The notes under the pieces are model-generated. The model worked only from the letters and a program-made list of their open reading frames with translations, did not search any database and was not told the origin of the DNA. Below, piece by piece: positions 42,214 through 51,207 of a stretch of DNA of 64,000 bases. Both the position numbers and the translations under genes were made by a program. The stretch lies in contig DIUR01000030.1 of the NCBI GenBank assembly GCA_002428265.1, forward strand, positions 124,001 to 188,000, written 5' to 3'. The DNA comes from Bacteriovoracaceae bacterium UBA6153. GTDB taxonomy: Bacteria > Bdellovibrionota > Bacteriovoracia > Bacteriovoracales > Bacteriovoracaceae. How positions within the stretch are numbered: the stretch's first letter is position 1; each line of letters opens with the position of its first letter.

Positions 42214-43459
42214 TTTTTTAACATTCAAATCTATACGAAACAGAAAATTCACAAGCTTTTTATGTGTTCTTTCAATTGCCTTATCCGTTACTCTTTTTTT
42301 AGGAATTGAACGAATCAGAAACGGAGCAAGAGATGGCTTTACCAACACCATCAGCAAGACTGATTTGATTGTCGGCGCCAAAGGCGGACCTCTTCAACTT
42401 CTTCTCTATACCGTGTTTCATATCGGCGGGGCCGTGAACAACATTAAGATGAGCACTTACAATGATATCAAAGCTCACCGCCAGGTTGAATGGACTATTC
42501 CCATCTCTCTAGGGGATGCCTACAGAGGCTTTAGAGTTGTAGCGACAGATGAGAATTTTTATAAACACTACCGTTTTCGCGGAGATCATAAAGTTGAAGT
42601 CATGGACGGTGTGACTCCCGTTGATACATTCGATGTGATCTTAGGATCAGAAGTCGCAAAAAAATATAAGCATAAAGTTGGTGACCCGATTGTCATTTCT
42701 CATGGACTCTCTGAGGTCTCTATTATGTCTCACGACAATACTCCTTTTAAGATTGTCGGGATCATGAAGCCTACTCAAACACCGATTGATACCGGAGTCT
42801 ACATTACACTTCAGGGAATGGAGGCCATCCACTTTGGCTGGGAAACCGGTGCACCAAGTGGCGAGACTATCGATGCTGAGCGCTTTAAAAAAGAAAATAT
42901 CGAAATCACTCAGCTCACTTCTTTTATGGTGAAACTAAAATCGCGTATTGCTGTTTTAAAAATGAGAAGAGACATTGATCAGTATGCTAATGAGCCTGTC
43001 ATGGCCATCATCCCTGCTTTATCTCTACAGGAAATGTGGGAAACCATCAGCTATGTTGAGCAGGTTCTTTTTCTCGTGAGCCTTTGTGTACTTTTAGTGG
43101 GAGTCCTCAGTATTCTTATTTCTCTTTATACGTCTATTAATGAAAGAAGACGTGAGATGGCGATCTTAAGATCTCTGGGAGCAAGTGCTCGCCATATTTT
43201 CTTCTTACTTCTTTATGAATCAAGTTTCCTGGTTTTGATGGGCTGCCTTTTAGGGGTTGCTTCGATGTATGGGCTTCTCTATTTCGTAAGTCCATGGCTT
43301 GAGTCTAATTTCTCGGTTTATCTGCCTATTGAGGCATTATCTAAAACAGAATGGATCTACTTGGGGGCCATCTTTGTGGTCGGAACACTTGCTGGCCTTA
43401 TCCCCGCTATCAAGGCCTATATGAACTCACTTCAAGATGGTTTAACTATTAAGATCTAA
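42206..43459 (+). CDS. FtsX/MacB-type ABC permease of the zinc operon
   Basis: The first membrane helix (about 15-35) is followed by a periplasmic MacB-like domain of about 230 residues, then three helices near 285-310, 330-355 and 385-405, the standard FtsX-type layout. The FtsX signature lies in the SLYTSINERRREMAILRSLGASARHIFFLLLYES segment. It overlaps the ATPase gene by 8 nt, so the two subunits are made together. It closes the operon and is followed by a terminator. Confidence 0.9.
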   Translation: MINFLTFKSIRNRKFTSFLCVLSIALSVTLFLGIERIRNGARDGFTNTISKTDLIVGAKGGPLQLLLYTVFHIGGAVNNIKMSTYNDIKAHRQVEWTIPISLGDAYRGFRVVATDENFYKHYRFRGDHKVEVMDGVTPVDTFDVILGSEVAKKYKHKVGDPIVISHGLSEVSIMSHDNTPFKIVGIMKPTQTPIDTGVYITLQGMEAIHFGWETGAPSGETIDAERFKKENIEITQLTSFMVKLKSRIAVLKMRRDIDQYANEPVMAIIPALSLQEMWETISYVEQVLFLVSLCVLLVGVLSILISLYTSINERRREMAILRSLGASARHIFFLLLYESSFLVLMGCLLGVASMYGLLYFVSPWLESNFSVYLPIEALSKTEWIYLGAIFVVGTLAGLIPAIKAYMNSLQDGLTIKI

Positions 43460-43463
43460 CATA

Positions 43464-43486
43464 AGGCCCTCTTAGGGCCTTTTTTT
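43464..43486 (+). terminator. Rho-independent terminator of the zinc operon
   Basis: AGGCCCT at 43464-43470 and AGGGCCT at 43474-43480 form a 7-bp stem with a CTT loop, followed by T-run 43481-43486. It lies 4 nt past the permease stop. Confidence 0.92.
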
Positions 43487-44297
43487 AGAAGTCTTTTTTC
43501 TTAATCACATACTGAGCAAGCATCACGTAGGCCGCTGTTAACACAATTAAATGGATAATTTGCTCTATCAAATTCATCCCTAAAGGAGTGCTGCTCAGTA
43601 GTGCAGTTGCCGAACTATCCAGAAAAGAGATTCTAGGAAAGATATAATATAAAACAAGTCCCACTCCTTTGAACGCCGACATATTTACAAAATACTCAGC
43701 ATAAGGAGTTTTTGCAAAAGTACCAAACGCTGCGGCCGCAGCGATACAACTGGCAAATGTCGCAAACAATGCTCCAATCTTATTCATAAAAAGTGAGAAG
43801 AAAACTGAAATAAAAATCACCAAAAGAAGATAGAGGCCTAAGACCAGAAAACTTAAAAAATGCCCACTGGTGAAAACCATCTTTTTAAAAGTGAAGGAGA
43901 ATAAAATAGCGCTCAATAAATACGAGTATGCATAGTAGGCCATGACCAGAAGCCATGATCCGAGAATTCTAGTGAAGAAATACTCTGCTCTACTGATGGG
44001 AAAAGAGAGGTACTGGTAAATAATATTATTTTCATAGTCAGACTTTATCACGCTGATACCAAAAACGGCGGCAAGGATAAAATTGATAGCATTCAAAATT
44101 CTAAAATTAACCGACAAAGCATCAATGCCGGAAATACTGATGGTAGCATCGCCTCCCATACTGTTAATGATAGTCGACAGGATCATATGCCCGATAAGAA
44201 TTGAAGCTGTCGTTGCGACAAAAACAAAAATCAAAGTTTTACTTCTAACTTCTTTTAAAATTGTATCGATAATTAAGGCCTTGTATTGTGCTTTCAT
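43485..44297 (-). CDS. ABC-2-type transporter permease (NosY-like)
   Basis: Six hydrophobic helices spread over 270 residues, beginning KAQYKALIIDTILKEVRSKTLIFVFVATTASILIGHM, typical of ABC-2 permeases that carry polysaccharide, drugs or copper-site factors (NosY, YhaP types). After helix two comes the conserved SVIKSDYENNIIYQYLSFPISRAEYFFTRILGSWLLV segment of these exporters. It overlaps its ATPase gene by 1 nt (start and stop at 44297). The substrate is not apparent. Confidence 0.85.
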   Translation of the reverse strand: MKAQYKALIIDTILKEVRSKTLIFVFVATTASILIGHMILSTIINSMGGDATISISGIDALSVNFRILNAINFILAAVFGISVIKSDYENNIIYQYLSFPISRAEYFFTRILGSWLLVMAYYAYSYLLSAILFSFTFKKMVFTSGHFLSFLVLGLYLLLVIFISVFFSLFMNKIGALFATFASCIAAAAAFGTFAKTPYAEYFVNMSAFKGVGLVLYYIFPRISFLDSSATALLSSTPLGMNLIEQIIHLIVLTAAYVMLAQYVIKKKDF

Positions 44298-45016
44298 TAT
44301 TGTCTGTCTCCATTAATCATCTTGTAGAAAAAATCATCTAGCGAGGCTTCTGTCTGAAGAACGTCTACAACTTTTCCGCTAAAGAGCAACTTGCCTTTAT
44401 TTAAGATCGCAATCTCATCACAGAGTTGCTCCATTTCCATCAAAATATGAGAATTGATAAATAGAGTTTTTCCCTGAGACTTTAATTTTTTAATGATTTC
44501 TTTTAAATCTCTGATACCGATAGGGTCAAGACCCGAGAATGGTTCATCAAGAATAATTAAATCATTATTTCCAATGAGAATGCTGGCCAGTCCGATTCTT
44601 TGAACCTGTCCTTTAGACATTTTAGAAATTTTTCTATCAGCAAGCTCTGAAATATTGAGTTCCCCAAGAGCATGACTGACTTGCAGGTCTAGCTCTGCCC
44701 CTTCAATGCCTTTCATTTTACCAAAAAACTCCAGAGCACCTTTGGCCGTATAAAAAGGAAAAAAGCTAAATTTCTCAGGAATAAAAGCAACTCCCATGCG
44801 TGAGTTCTTATCTTCAACATTGTGTTGGTTAATTTCAATTTTTCCGGAATCACTATGCATCAGGTTCAGCATAAGTTTTACCAGAGTGGTCTTTCCTGCA
44901 CCGTTAGGCCCTAGGAGAGCAAAAATTTTTCCTTTTTCAATATCTAAATTAATATTTTGTAGTGAAAAATCATTTCCATAGGATTTAGAAATGTCTGTGA
45001 TTTGAATAATTCCCAT
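44297..45016 (-). CDS. ABC-2-type transporter ATP-binding protein (NosF-like)
   Basis: The ATG 45016 (MGIIQITDISKSYG) has a GAGG site and is preferred over the one at 45037. Walker A GPNGAGKTT is near 37-45, signature MSKGQVQRIGLASIL, Walker B LIILDEPFSGLDPIG and an H-loop in LFINSHIL. The KGQ signature and the FALLGPNGAGKTTLVKLML start mark the exporter class. The stop overlaps the permease start by 1 nt, so the two proteins form one complex. Confidence 0.92.
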   Translation of the reverse strand: MGIIQITDISKSYGNDFSLQNINLDIEKGKIFALLGPNGAGKTTLVKLMLNLMHSDSGKIEINQHNVEDKNSRMGVAFIPEKFSFFPFYTAKGALEFFGKMKGIEGAELDLQVSHALGELNISELADRKISKMSKGQVQRIGLASILIGNNDLIILDEPFSGLDPIGIRDLKEIIKKLKSQGKTLFINSHILMEMEQLCDEIAILNKGKLLFSGKVVDVLQTEASLDDFFYKMINGDRQ

Positions 45017-45112
45017 TTTAACCTCTGCAATAATCAAAAATGACTAGCTTCTATGTTATTCTTCCCCTAGGATTTTTTAAAGATAATTCTCAAAACGAGG
45101 AAAGGAATATAT

Positions 45113-45595
45113 ATGAGTCAGTCTATTTATGATTTTAGCGTAAAAGATATCAACGGTGCAGAAGTTCCCTTAAAGAAATTTGAAGGAAAAACTCTTCTGG
45201 TCGTCAACGTTGCTTCAAAATGTGGATTCACTTCGCAGTACACCGAGCTAGAGCAAATTTATAAAGAATATAAAGACTCGGGACTTGAGATCCTTGCTTT
45301 TCCATGTAATCAATTCGGCGCTCAAGAGCCTGGAGATGCAGAGGAAATAAAAAGTTTTTGTTCTCTCACGTATGATGTAAGTTTCCCCCTCTTTGCAAAA
45401 GTAGATGTCAATGGTGACAAGGCAACACCTGTCTATAAATATTTAAAAGATCAGCTCTCAGGTCTTTTTGGAACTAAAGCGGTGAAATGGAATTTTACAA
45501 AGTTTCTCATTGATAAAAATGGAAAACCTGTAAAGAGATATGCTCCGACAGACAAGCCTTTAGATATTGCAAAAGATATTAAAAAAATTCTTTAA
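45113..45595 (+). CDS. Glutathione peroxidase family protein (cysteine type)
   Basis: A 160-residue thiol peroxidase that reduces hydrogen peroxide and lipid hydroperoxides. The peroxidatic Cys37 is in NVASKCGFTSQY, where animal enzymes have selenocysteine. LAFPCNQFGAQEPG near 61-74 supplies the Gln and a likely resolving Cys65, and VKWNFTKFLI near 128 the Trp and Asn of the tetrad. Enzymes of this type normally use thioredoxin. A GAGGAAAGGA site precedes the ATG. It is convergent with the MerR-B12-like regulator gene. Confidence 0.94.
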   Translation: MSQSIYDFSVKDINGAEVPLKKFEGKTLLVVNVASKCGFTSQYTELEQIYKEYKDSGLEILAFPCNQFGAQEPGDAEEIKSFCSLTYDVSFPLFAKVDVNGDKATPVYKYLKDQLSGLFGTKAVKWNFTKFLIDKNGKPVKRYAPTDKPLDIAKDIKKIL

Positions 45596-45601
45596 TTGAG
45601 C

Positions 45602-46558
45602 TTAATTGTTTTTTGCAGCTAAATAACTATCAACAGCGTCCAGGTTTTTTAAAACAACCAGACGCTTTGATGAAATTTTGTCGACTTCAAGTTCTGATTT
45701 TCCTGCGACAACCAGCTCTGCCATTGGCGAGAGTTTCAGGGATAATTTTTCAATATAATTCTGGAAATGATTTTTTCCCAATTGATTATAGACATTCGAA
45801 GGCCCCACTATAACCACATTGGCCTCCAGCGACTTTGCTGTGTCACTTAAAGCTTCATAGGTAATATCTGCGCCCAAGTAAGTATAATGAAAACCGTAGT
45901 ACCCACACAATAATCCAACAGCTCCCAGAGACAAATCATTTAAGTCCCCTTCCATCCCGCAAACGATAATGTTGAGATTACTATTTTCTCTTCTTTCATT
46001 CGGATGATAGAGGTTATACCCCATATGAAATTTTAGAAGAGATCTGACGGCCATTTCCTGATCAGTCGTAAAAAGACCTGAAGAAAAATTTTCGCCCAGA
46101 GCTTCGGATAATGGCCTCAAGATTTGCAGAGCAAACTCTTTAGAAGACAGCATGGTTTTTAACTTTGCCAGCTCAACTGAAATAATATCTAACTTGTAGC
46201 TCTTAAGAGCAAACAGTAATATCGGAAGTGATTGACCTGCATCAATCGTTAGCTTTGTGTCATTAATCAGGTTAAAATCCTGCGCCGCTAGACTTTCTTC
46301 AGTTTTACCAAGATTCACCAATTGTTCTTTAAGTTCAGGAATACTTAGCCCTGCCACTTTAGAAATGGTGTAACCTAAAAGGCAAAGCTCACTTAGAAGC
46401 ATCAACTTTTCTACATCTGTTTTAGAATAAGTTCTATGCCCTGAAGCATCACGAACTGGCTCCAGCGCCTTATAGCGTTTTTCCCAAGCGCGGATGGTAT
46501 GGACCCCCACTCCTGAAATTTTAGATGCCATTTGAATTGTGTAAGTAGTACTGACCAA
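45602..46558 (-). CDS. MerR-family regulator with B12-binding-like domain lacking usual cobalamin ligands
   Basis: Residues 5-75 are a MerR winged helix (GVHTIRAWEKRYKALEPVRDASGHRTYS). Residues about 100-185 match the helical cap and 195-315 the Rossmann-type B12-binding domain of CarH/LitR photoreceptors (NLNIIVCGMEGDLNDLSLGAVGLLCGYYGFHYTYLGAD). The lower-ligand His of the ExHxxG motif appears as Asn207, the cap Trp as Phe158 and the EH pair as Glu168-Met169. The alignment is by eye. If right, it probably does not bind adenosylcobalamin in the CarH way. It is divergent from the epimerase-photolyase pair, the usual CarH/LitR targets. Confidence 0.85.
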   Translation of the reverse strand: MVSTTYTIQMASKISGVGVHTIRAWEKRYKALEPVRDASGHRTYSKTDVEKLMLLSELCLLGYTISKVAGLSIPELKEQLVNLGKTEESLAAQDFNLINDTKLTIDAGQSLPILLFALKSYKLDIISVELAKLKTMLSSKEFALQILRPLSEALGENFSSGLFTTDQEMAVRSLLKFHMGYNLYHPNERRENSNLNIIVCGMEGDLNDLSLGAVGLLCGYYGFHYTYLGADITYEALSDTAKSLEANVVIVGPSNVYNQLGKNHFQNYIEKLSLKLSPMAELVVAGKSELEVDKISSKRLVVLKNLDAVDSYLAAKNN

Positions 46559-46670
46559 TTTAATCCCTACGTCTACGTATTGTCTGAGGGATTATAGCAT
46601 CAACACTCTAGCAAAAACAAAACATAAACCTATAATGACAGAAGTTTATATTAAAACTTAGGAGTTCGAG

Positions 46671-47594
46671 ATGAAAATTTTAATGACCGGTGCAACAGGA
46701 TTTGTAGGAACAGTCTTAGGAAAAAAACTACTAGATGCCGGCCACGAGCTGCACATTCTTTCCAGAAACAAAGAATCGGTTCCTGATATTTATAAAACTT
46801 CGGCAGTTTCAGTCTTTGAATGGAGCGATACAAGCACACTTCCACCAGCAGAAAGTATTTCTGGAATTAATGGTGTCATTAATCTTATGGGTGAAAACAT
46901 TGCGGCAAAAAGATGGAGTGATGATCAAAAAACCAAACTCACTACTTCGCGCGTAGATGCGACACTTAATCTTACAAGATTGATCAACGAACTTCGTCCA
47001 ACTCCGCTTGATTTTTTTGTCTCTGCAAGTGCTGTAGGTTTTTACCCTGTCAATACGGAGGCTGTTTTAACTGAAGACTCTAAAGCAGGTAATAACTTTC
47101 TCGCTAAATTATGTATTGGATGGGAAGCGGCCGCTCATAGTATTCAAAAGGCCAATAGAGTCGTCATCATTAGAACTGCCGTGGTATTAGAAAAAAGCGG
47201 TGGCGCTTTAAAAAAGATGTTGCCCCCTTTTCAAATGGGAGTTGGTGGACCGATTGGAGATGGCAATCACATGATGAGCTGGATTCATTTAGATGACCTG
47301 GTTAATCTTTATTTTAAAGCGGCCACTGATAATGCCTTTAATGGCGTCTACAATGCGACAGCACCTCACCCTGTATCAAACTTCGATTTTACAAAAGAGT
47401 TGGGTGAAGCTCTTCATAGACCGACACTCATTCCTGTTCCGACACTTGCTTTAAAAATTGCTTTCGGAGAAATGTCATCTGTCATTCTCGATTCTCAAAA
47501 AGTTGTCTCAAAAAGACTTCCAGAAACACCTTTTGAATTTCAATATGAAACTATTAAGAGTGCCTTGAATAAAATTTTTGAGGACAAAAAATAA
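46671..47594 (+). CDS. TIGR01777-family (YfcH-like) NAD-dependent epimerase
   Basis: A short-chain dehydrogenase/epimerase with N-terminal GATGFVG (7-13) nucleotide loop, the YfcH-type INLMGENIAAKRWSDDQK segment near 65-85 and a DUF1731-like C-terminal end (YETIKSALNKIFEDKK). The substrate is unknown. It has a strong AGGAG site, starts divergently from the MerR gene, and its stop overlaps the photolyase start (TAATG). Such epimerases are often beside photolyase in CarH/LitR regulons, which supports light or oxidative stress control. Confidence 0.9.
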   Translation: MKILMTGATGFVGTVLGKKLLDAGHELHILSRNKESVPDIYKTSAVSVFEWSDTSTLPPAESISGINGVINLMGENIAAKRWSDDQKTKLTTSRVDATLNLTRLINELRPTPLDFFVSASAVGFYPVNTEAVLTEDSKAGNNFLAKLCIGWEAAAHSIQKANRVVIIRTAVVLEKSGGALKKMLPPFQMGVGGPIGDGNHMMSWIHLDDLVNLYFKAATDNAFNGVYNATAPHPVSNFDFTKELGEALHRPTLIPVPTLALKIAFGEMSSVILDSQKVVSKRLPETPFEFQYETIKSALNKIFEDKK

Positions 47595-49009
47595 TGAAGC
47601 GAGCTCTTTGTTGGGTGAGAAGAGACCTTAGGCTTCACGATCACTACGCTCTCTCGGAAGCCCTTAAGAGTGCTGATGAAGTTTATATTGCCTTTGTATT
47701 TGATAATCTCATTTTAGATAAATTGCATTCTAAAATTGATCCTAGAGTGACGATGATCGTGGACTCTCTTAAAGAGATGGAGAAAACACTTAATCTTCAC
47801 TCCTCATCACTTATTATTGCTTACGGTAACCCGACAGAAGAAATTCCCAAAATAATGAAAGAGCATAATATTGATGCTCTTTTCTTCAATCGCGATTACG
47901 AGCCATATGCAAAAACCAGAGATGAAAAAGTTCAAAAAACGATGCTTGATCTTGGACTTTCAGTTTTTACTTTTAAAGATCATGTCTTCTATGAAAAAAA
48001 TGAAATCTTAAATGGCTCGCAGGAAATTTATAAAGTTTTTACTCCCTATAAAAATAAATGGCTGGAAACTTTCAGGTCACAGGAAGAGCATATTCCTCTC
48101 TATAACTGCCTGTTAAAAAAACTGGCGCCATTTAAAAACTCTAAAAGTATTCTCAGTCACAACTGGATGCAAGTTATTGGGTTTCAGGAAACACCAGCAG
48201 TCTTGGTGGCCGGATCAAGTGCCGCTCTTCAAAGATTAAAGGATTTCGAAGAGTATATTGATAACTATAAAGAGGCCCGTGACATCCCGGCCCTTGAGCA
48301 AACCTCTAACCTGTCGTCATACATTCGCCTGGGAAATCTTTCTATAAGAGATATGATCAGGCTCTCTGTAGAAAAAGATAATTCTGGTTATCAAACGTGG
48401 TTGTCTGAAATTATCTGGAGAGACTTTTATCACGTTATCCTCGATGCCTATCCACTGGTTGAAAAAAAATGCTTTCGTCCTGAGTATGACAAAATAAAGT
48501 GGTTAGGAAGTTCAAAAGACTTTGAGCGCTGGTGTGAAGGTAACACTGGTTATCCGTTAGTTGATGCGGCCATGAGATGCCTGAATCTCACAGGGATGAT
48601 GCATAATCGTCTGCGTATGGTAGTAGCGTCTTTTTTAACCAAGACTCTTCTTATTGACTGGAGACTTGGTGAGAAATACTTTGCTGAAAAACTCCTCGAC
48701 TATGACCTGGCCGCCAACAATGGAGGCTGGCAGTGGAGTGCTTCGACAGGAGTAGATGCTCAACCCTATTTCAGAATTTTTAATCCCTACAATCAGTCTG
48801 AAAAATTTGACCCAAAAGGAATCTTTATCAGACAGTGGTGTCCTGAGCTCAAAGGATTTTCTGATAAGTCGATTCACTCTCCCCACGACACAGAAGTCGA
48901 TGAACAATTTATTGCCGGATGCTTTATTGGCAAAGATTATCCTCACCCAATAGTGGGATATAAGCAGCAGCGCGAGCGCGCGCTATCAATGTATAAAGCT
49001 GTTAAATAG
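47594..49009 (+). CDS. phrB: Deoxyribodipyrimidine photolyase (class I)
   Basis: Photolyase repairs UV-made cyclobutane pyrimidine dimers with blue-light energy. The 471 residues have an N-terminal antenna domain (ALCWVRRDLRLHDHYAL) and a C-terminal FAD domain. That domain contains WLSEIIWRDFYHVIL, GNTGYPLVDAAMRCLNLTGMMHNRLRMVVASFLTK and LAANNGGWQWSASTGVDAQPYFRIFNP, all typical of bacterial class I enzymes with the electron-transfer Trp residues. It overlaps the upstream epimerase gene by 1 nt. Convergent with the next gene at 49012, 3 nt away. Confidence 0.96.
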   Translation: MKRALCWVRRDLRLHDHYALSEALKSADEVYIAFVFDNLILDKLHSKIDPRVTMIVDSLKEMEKTLNLHSSSLIIAYGNPTEEIPKIMKEHNIDALFFNRDYEPYAKTRDEKVQKTMLDLGLSVFTFKDHVFYEKNEILNGSQEIYKVFTPYKNKWLETFRSQEEHIPLYNCLLKKLAPFKNSKSILSHNWMQVIGFQETPAVLVAGSSAALQRLKDFEEYIDNYKEARDIPALEQTSNLSSYIRLGNLSIRDMIRLSVEKDNSGYQTWLSEIIWRDFYHVILDAYPLVEKKCFRPEYDKIKWLGSSKDFERWCEGNTGYPLVDAAMRCLNLTGMMHNRLRMVVASFLTKTLLIDWRLGEKYFAEKLLDYDLAANNGGWQWSASTGVDAQPYFRIFNPYNQSEKFDPKGIFIRQWCPELKGFSDKSIHSPHDTEVDEQFIAGCFIGKDYPHPIVGYKQQRERALSMYKAVK

Positions 49010-49011
49010 GA

Positions 49012-49800
49012 TTAAGAAGCGTTGGCAGAACCATTACTCACTGTCAGGCCGAATTTTTCGCCGTCTTTGATAATGGTTTTTGGAAGAACTGCAACGTTTG
49101 GTGCTACTACCGCTTTTTCACCGATAGTTACTCCTCCGAGAAGTTTTGCAGAAAGACCAATCATCGCTCCCTTCTTAATATGGAGCTTGTCGATAATCAG
49201 AAATCCCTTCATTCCATAATGGGCCATCATGTAGGCAGATCCGCCAATTGTGACGTAGTCTCCAAGCTTGATTAAGCACGGATCAGAAATATTTGAAGAA
49301 TTTAATAAAACGCCTTTTCCAATTTTCATTCCCATCATTCTAAAGAATAAAACGTTTAATGGTGAAGGAGTAATGAAGTCTAAAACAGTATAACGAACAA
49401 GATAAGTGAGAGCGTTGTGATAAAACCAAGGCATTGATTCAATAGAAAACCATGCTCCTCTATAAGGCTTCACAAACGGTCTGCACGGAAGGTTCATTAT
49501 AGGAACAATGAAAATTAAAGTCAGGATAAATCCGATAAATGCGCCACCACCACAAAGGCCATAACAGAAGGCCTTAACGATAAAGTTATAGTCGTTAACG
49601 TGCTCGCCTGCCCATTGAAAAAGCATGATCCCTGGAGTGAGAGAGACGGCCACACAAAAAATGTAGACTGCGATGATAGGCAATAGAAAAAGAGCAAAGC
49701 CAACATTTTGAAAACGTCTAAAAACATTTTCGAAAAGTGCAGCAAATCCTTCTTTCGTTGAATGAGTCGAATTGATATCAGCTTTCTCTACATCGGCCAT
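49012..49800 (-). CDS. Membrane-anchored left-handed beta-helix (hexapeptide repeat) protein
   Basis: Two hydrophobic stretches (about 35-60 and 75-105) anchor the protein. From about 155 come hexapeptide repeats: KIGKGVLLNSSNISDPCLIKLGDYVTIGG, LHIKKGAMIGLSAKLLGGVTIGEKAVVAPNVAVLP, which fold as a left-handed beta-helix found in acyl- and acetyltransferases. A possible catalytic His is in YMMAHYGMKG. It looks like the C-terminal half of Pls/peptide-synthetase-type membrane acyltransferases, but the acceptor is unknown. It is convergent with photolyase. Confidence 0.8.
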   Translation of the reverse strand: MADVEKADINSTHSTKEGFAALFENVFRRFQNVGFALFLLPIIAVYIFCVAVSLTPGIMLFQWAGEHVNDYNFIVKAFCYGLCGGGAFIGFILTLIFIVPIMNLPCRPFVKPYRGAWFSIESMPWFYHNALTYLVRYTVLDFITPSPLNVLFFRMMGMKIGKGVLLNSSNISDPCLIKLGDYVTIGGSAYMMAHYGMKGFLIIDKLHIKKGAMIGLSAKLLGGVTIGEKAVVAPNVAVLPKTIIKDGEKFGLTVSNGSANAS

Positions 49801-49884
49801 TAGGTTTCCATGTTGATCAAAAAATCGTGAATTATTAACTAATTCATTTTCTATAGTTTAATAAAGTTTGTAAACTAAAGGCTT

Positions 49885-51207
49885 ATGTCATTTAAAAAAA
49901 ACCTACACACAGCTAAAGAGATTCTCACCTTCTCCCTTCCCATTATCGCGGGCCAGATAGGTCAGATGTTTTTTGGTGTAGGAGATATTATTGTTGCAGG
50001 CAGATATTCAAGTCTTGCCGTGGCCTCAATTGGTGTAGGGGCAATGATTTTTGCGCCCTTTTTAATGACAGGTATTGGTGTCTTGTTTTGTACAGGGCCT
50101 CTTGCTTCTCAGCTAAAAGGCGAAGGAAAATCAGACCCTACACTGCTTTTTAATGCTTATCTAGTTAGCTTTATCATTGGGATAATTTTGAGTTTGATTC
50201 TCTTTTTTCCAGAACTCTACATTTCTTATTTTAAGTTAAACCCGGAAATAGTCCCTCATGTCATAATGTTTTTAAAGTGGACAGCGTTCTCCATCTTCCC
50301 TGCTTTTATTTTTCAAGCAACCAAAGAATACCTACAGGCACAAGGTAAGGTTTATGCCCCTAATGCCATCATATGGTTTTATAACGTTGTGAACATTGCT
50401 TTAAACATACTCTTTTTGTTTGGTCTGGGAAGCTTCAAAGGTTTTGGGATTCAAGGGGCCGCGATAGCAACTTTGATCTGCCGATCTCTCATGGCCATCA
50501 CCATTTTCTTTTACATGAAATCTGTCACACCTTTTGAGATGAAAAAAAATACTGCGACGATTCGAAAAATTTTCAAGCTAGGTCTTCCGATTTCTTTCAC
50601 CATCCTGTGCGAAGTTTTAATTTTTGCAACCGTCACTGTTCTTGTCGGTGGAATGCACCTGGTGGCCTCTGCTTCTCAAAACCTGGTTATGAATATTACC
50701 TCATTAACTTTTATGGTTCCTATGGCCTTGGGAAGTGCCATCTCTATTTTAGTTGGTGAACAGTTCGGTAAAAAATCTCTTGATGGGATTACTCATTTAG
50801 TTAAAGGGGCACTCACCCTTACACTTTTTCTTCAAATATTTTTCGCCTTATTGTATTTAACGATTCCGCATTTTGTAATGGGACTTGCGACAACAGATCA
50901 AGCCGTTATTATTTATGGAAGCACACTTTTATTTTGGGTGGGAATTTTTCAAATCCCGGATGGCCTTCAAGTCGTTCTTGCTGGAGTCATGCGCGGGATA
51001 AATGAAACGAGAATCCCCATGGTACTGGGATTTATCTCATACTGGATGCTTGGCCTTCCTCTGGGAGTTTTTCTGGCCTATGAGCGCGCGATGGAAGCAC
51101 GTGGTCTCTGGGTAGGACTTGCAATGGGACTTACATGTATGTGTATCTTTTTACTTTTTTACTACCAAAACAGAGTTAAAAAGCTACGTCGCTTATTTCA
51201 AAATTAA
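49885..51207 (+). CDS. MATE-family multidrug/sodium antiporter
   Basis: Twelve hydrophobic helices over 440 residues with the MATE internal twofold layout. It begins LTFSLPIIAGQIGQMFFGVGDIIVAGRYSSLAVASIGVGAMIF, and the second half has FKLGLPISFTILCEVLIF with VPMALGSAISILVGEQFG, both typical of NorM-like transporters. It exports cationic compounds in exchange for Na+ or H+. It stands alone on the + strand; its end overlaps the rluA-like gene on the other strand by 32 nt. Confidence 0.93.
   Translation: MSFKKNLHTAKEILTFSLPIIAGQIGQMFFGVGDIIVAGRYSSLAVASIGVGAMIFAPFLMTGIGVLFCTGPLASQLKGEGKSDPTLLFNAYLVSFIIGIILSLILFFPELYISYFKLNPEIVPHVIMFLKWTAFSIFPAFIFQATKEYLQAQGKVYAPNAIIWFYNVVNIALNILFLFGLGSFKGFGIQGAAIATLICRSLMAITIFFYMKSVTPFEMKKNTATIRKIFKLGLPISFTILCEVLIFATVTVLVGGMHLVASASQNLVMNITSLTFMVPMALGSAISILVGEQFGKKSLDGITHLVKGALTLTLFLQIFFALLYLTIPHFVMGLATTDQAVIIYGSTLLFWVGIFQIPDGLQVVLAGVMRGINETRIPMVLGFISYWMLGLPLGVFLAYERAMEARGLWVGLAMGLTCMCIFLLFYYQNRVKKLRRLFQN

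Noticed and set aside
43485..45016. ABC-2 exporter as part of the zinc operon
   Set aside because: It is on the opposite strand beyond the operon terminator and belongs to a different transporter class.
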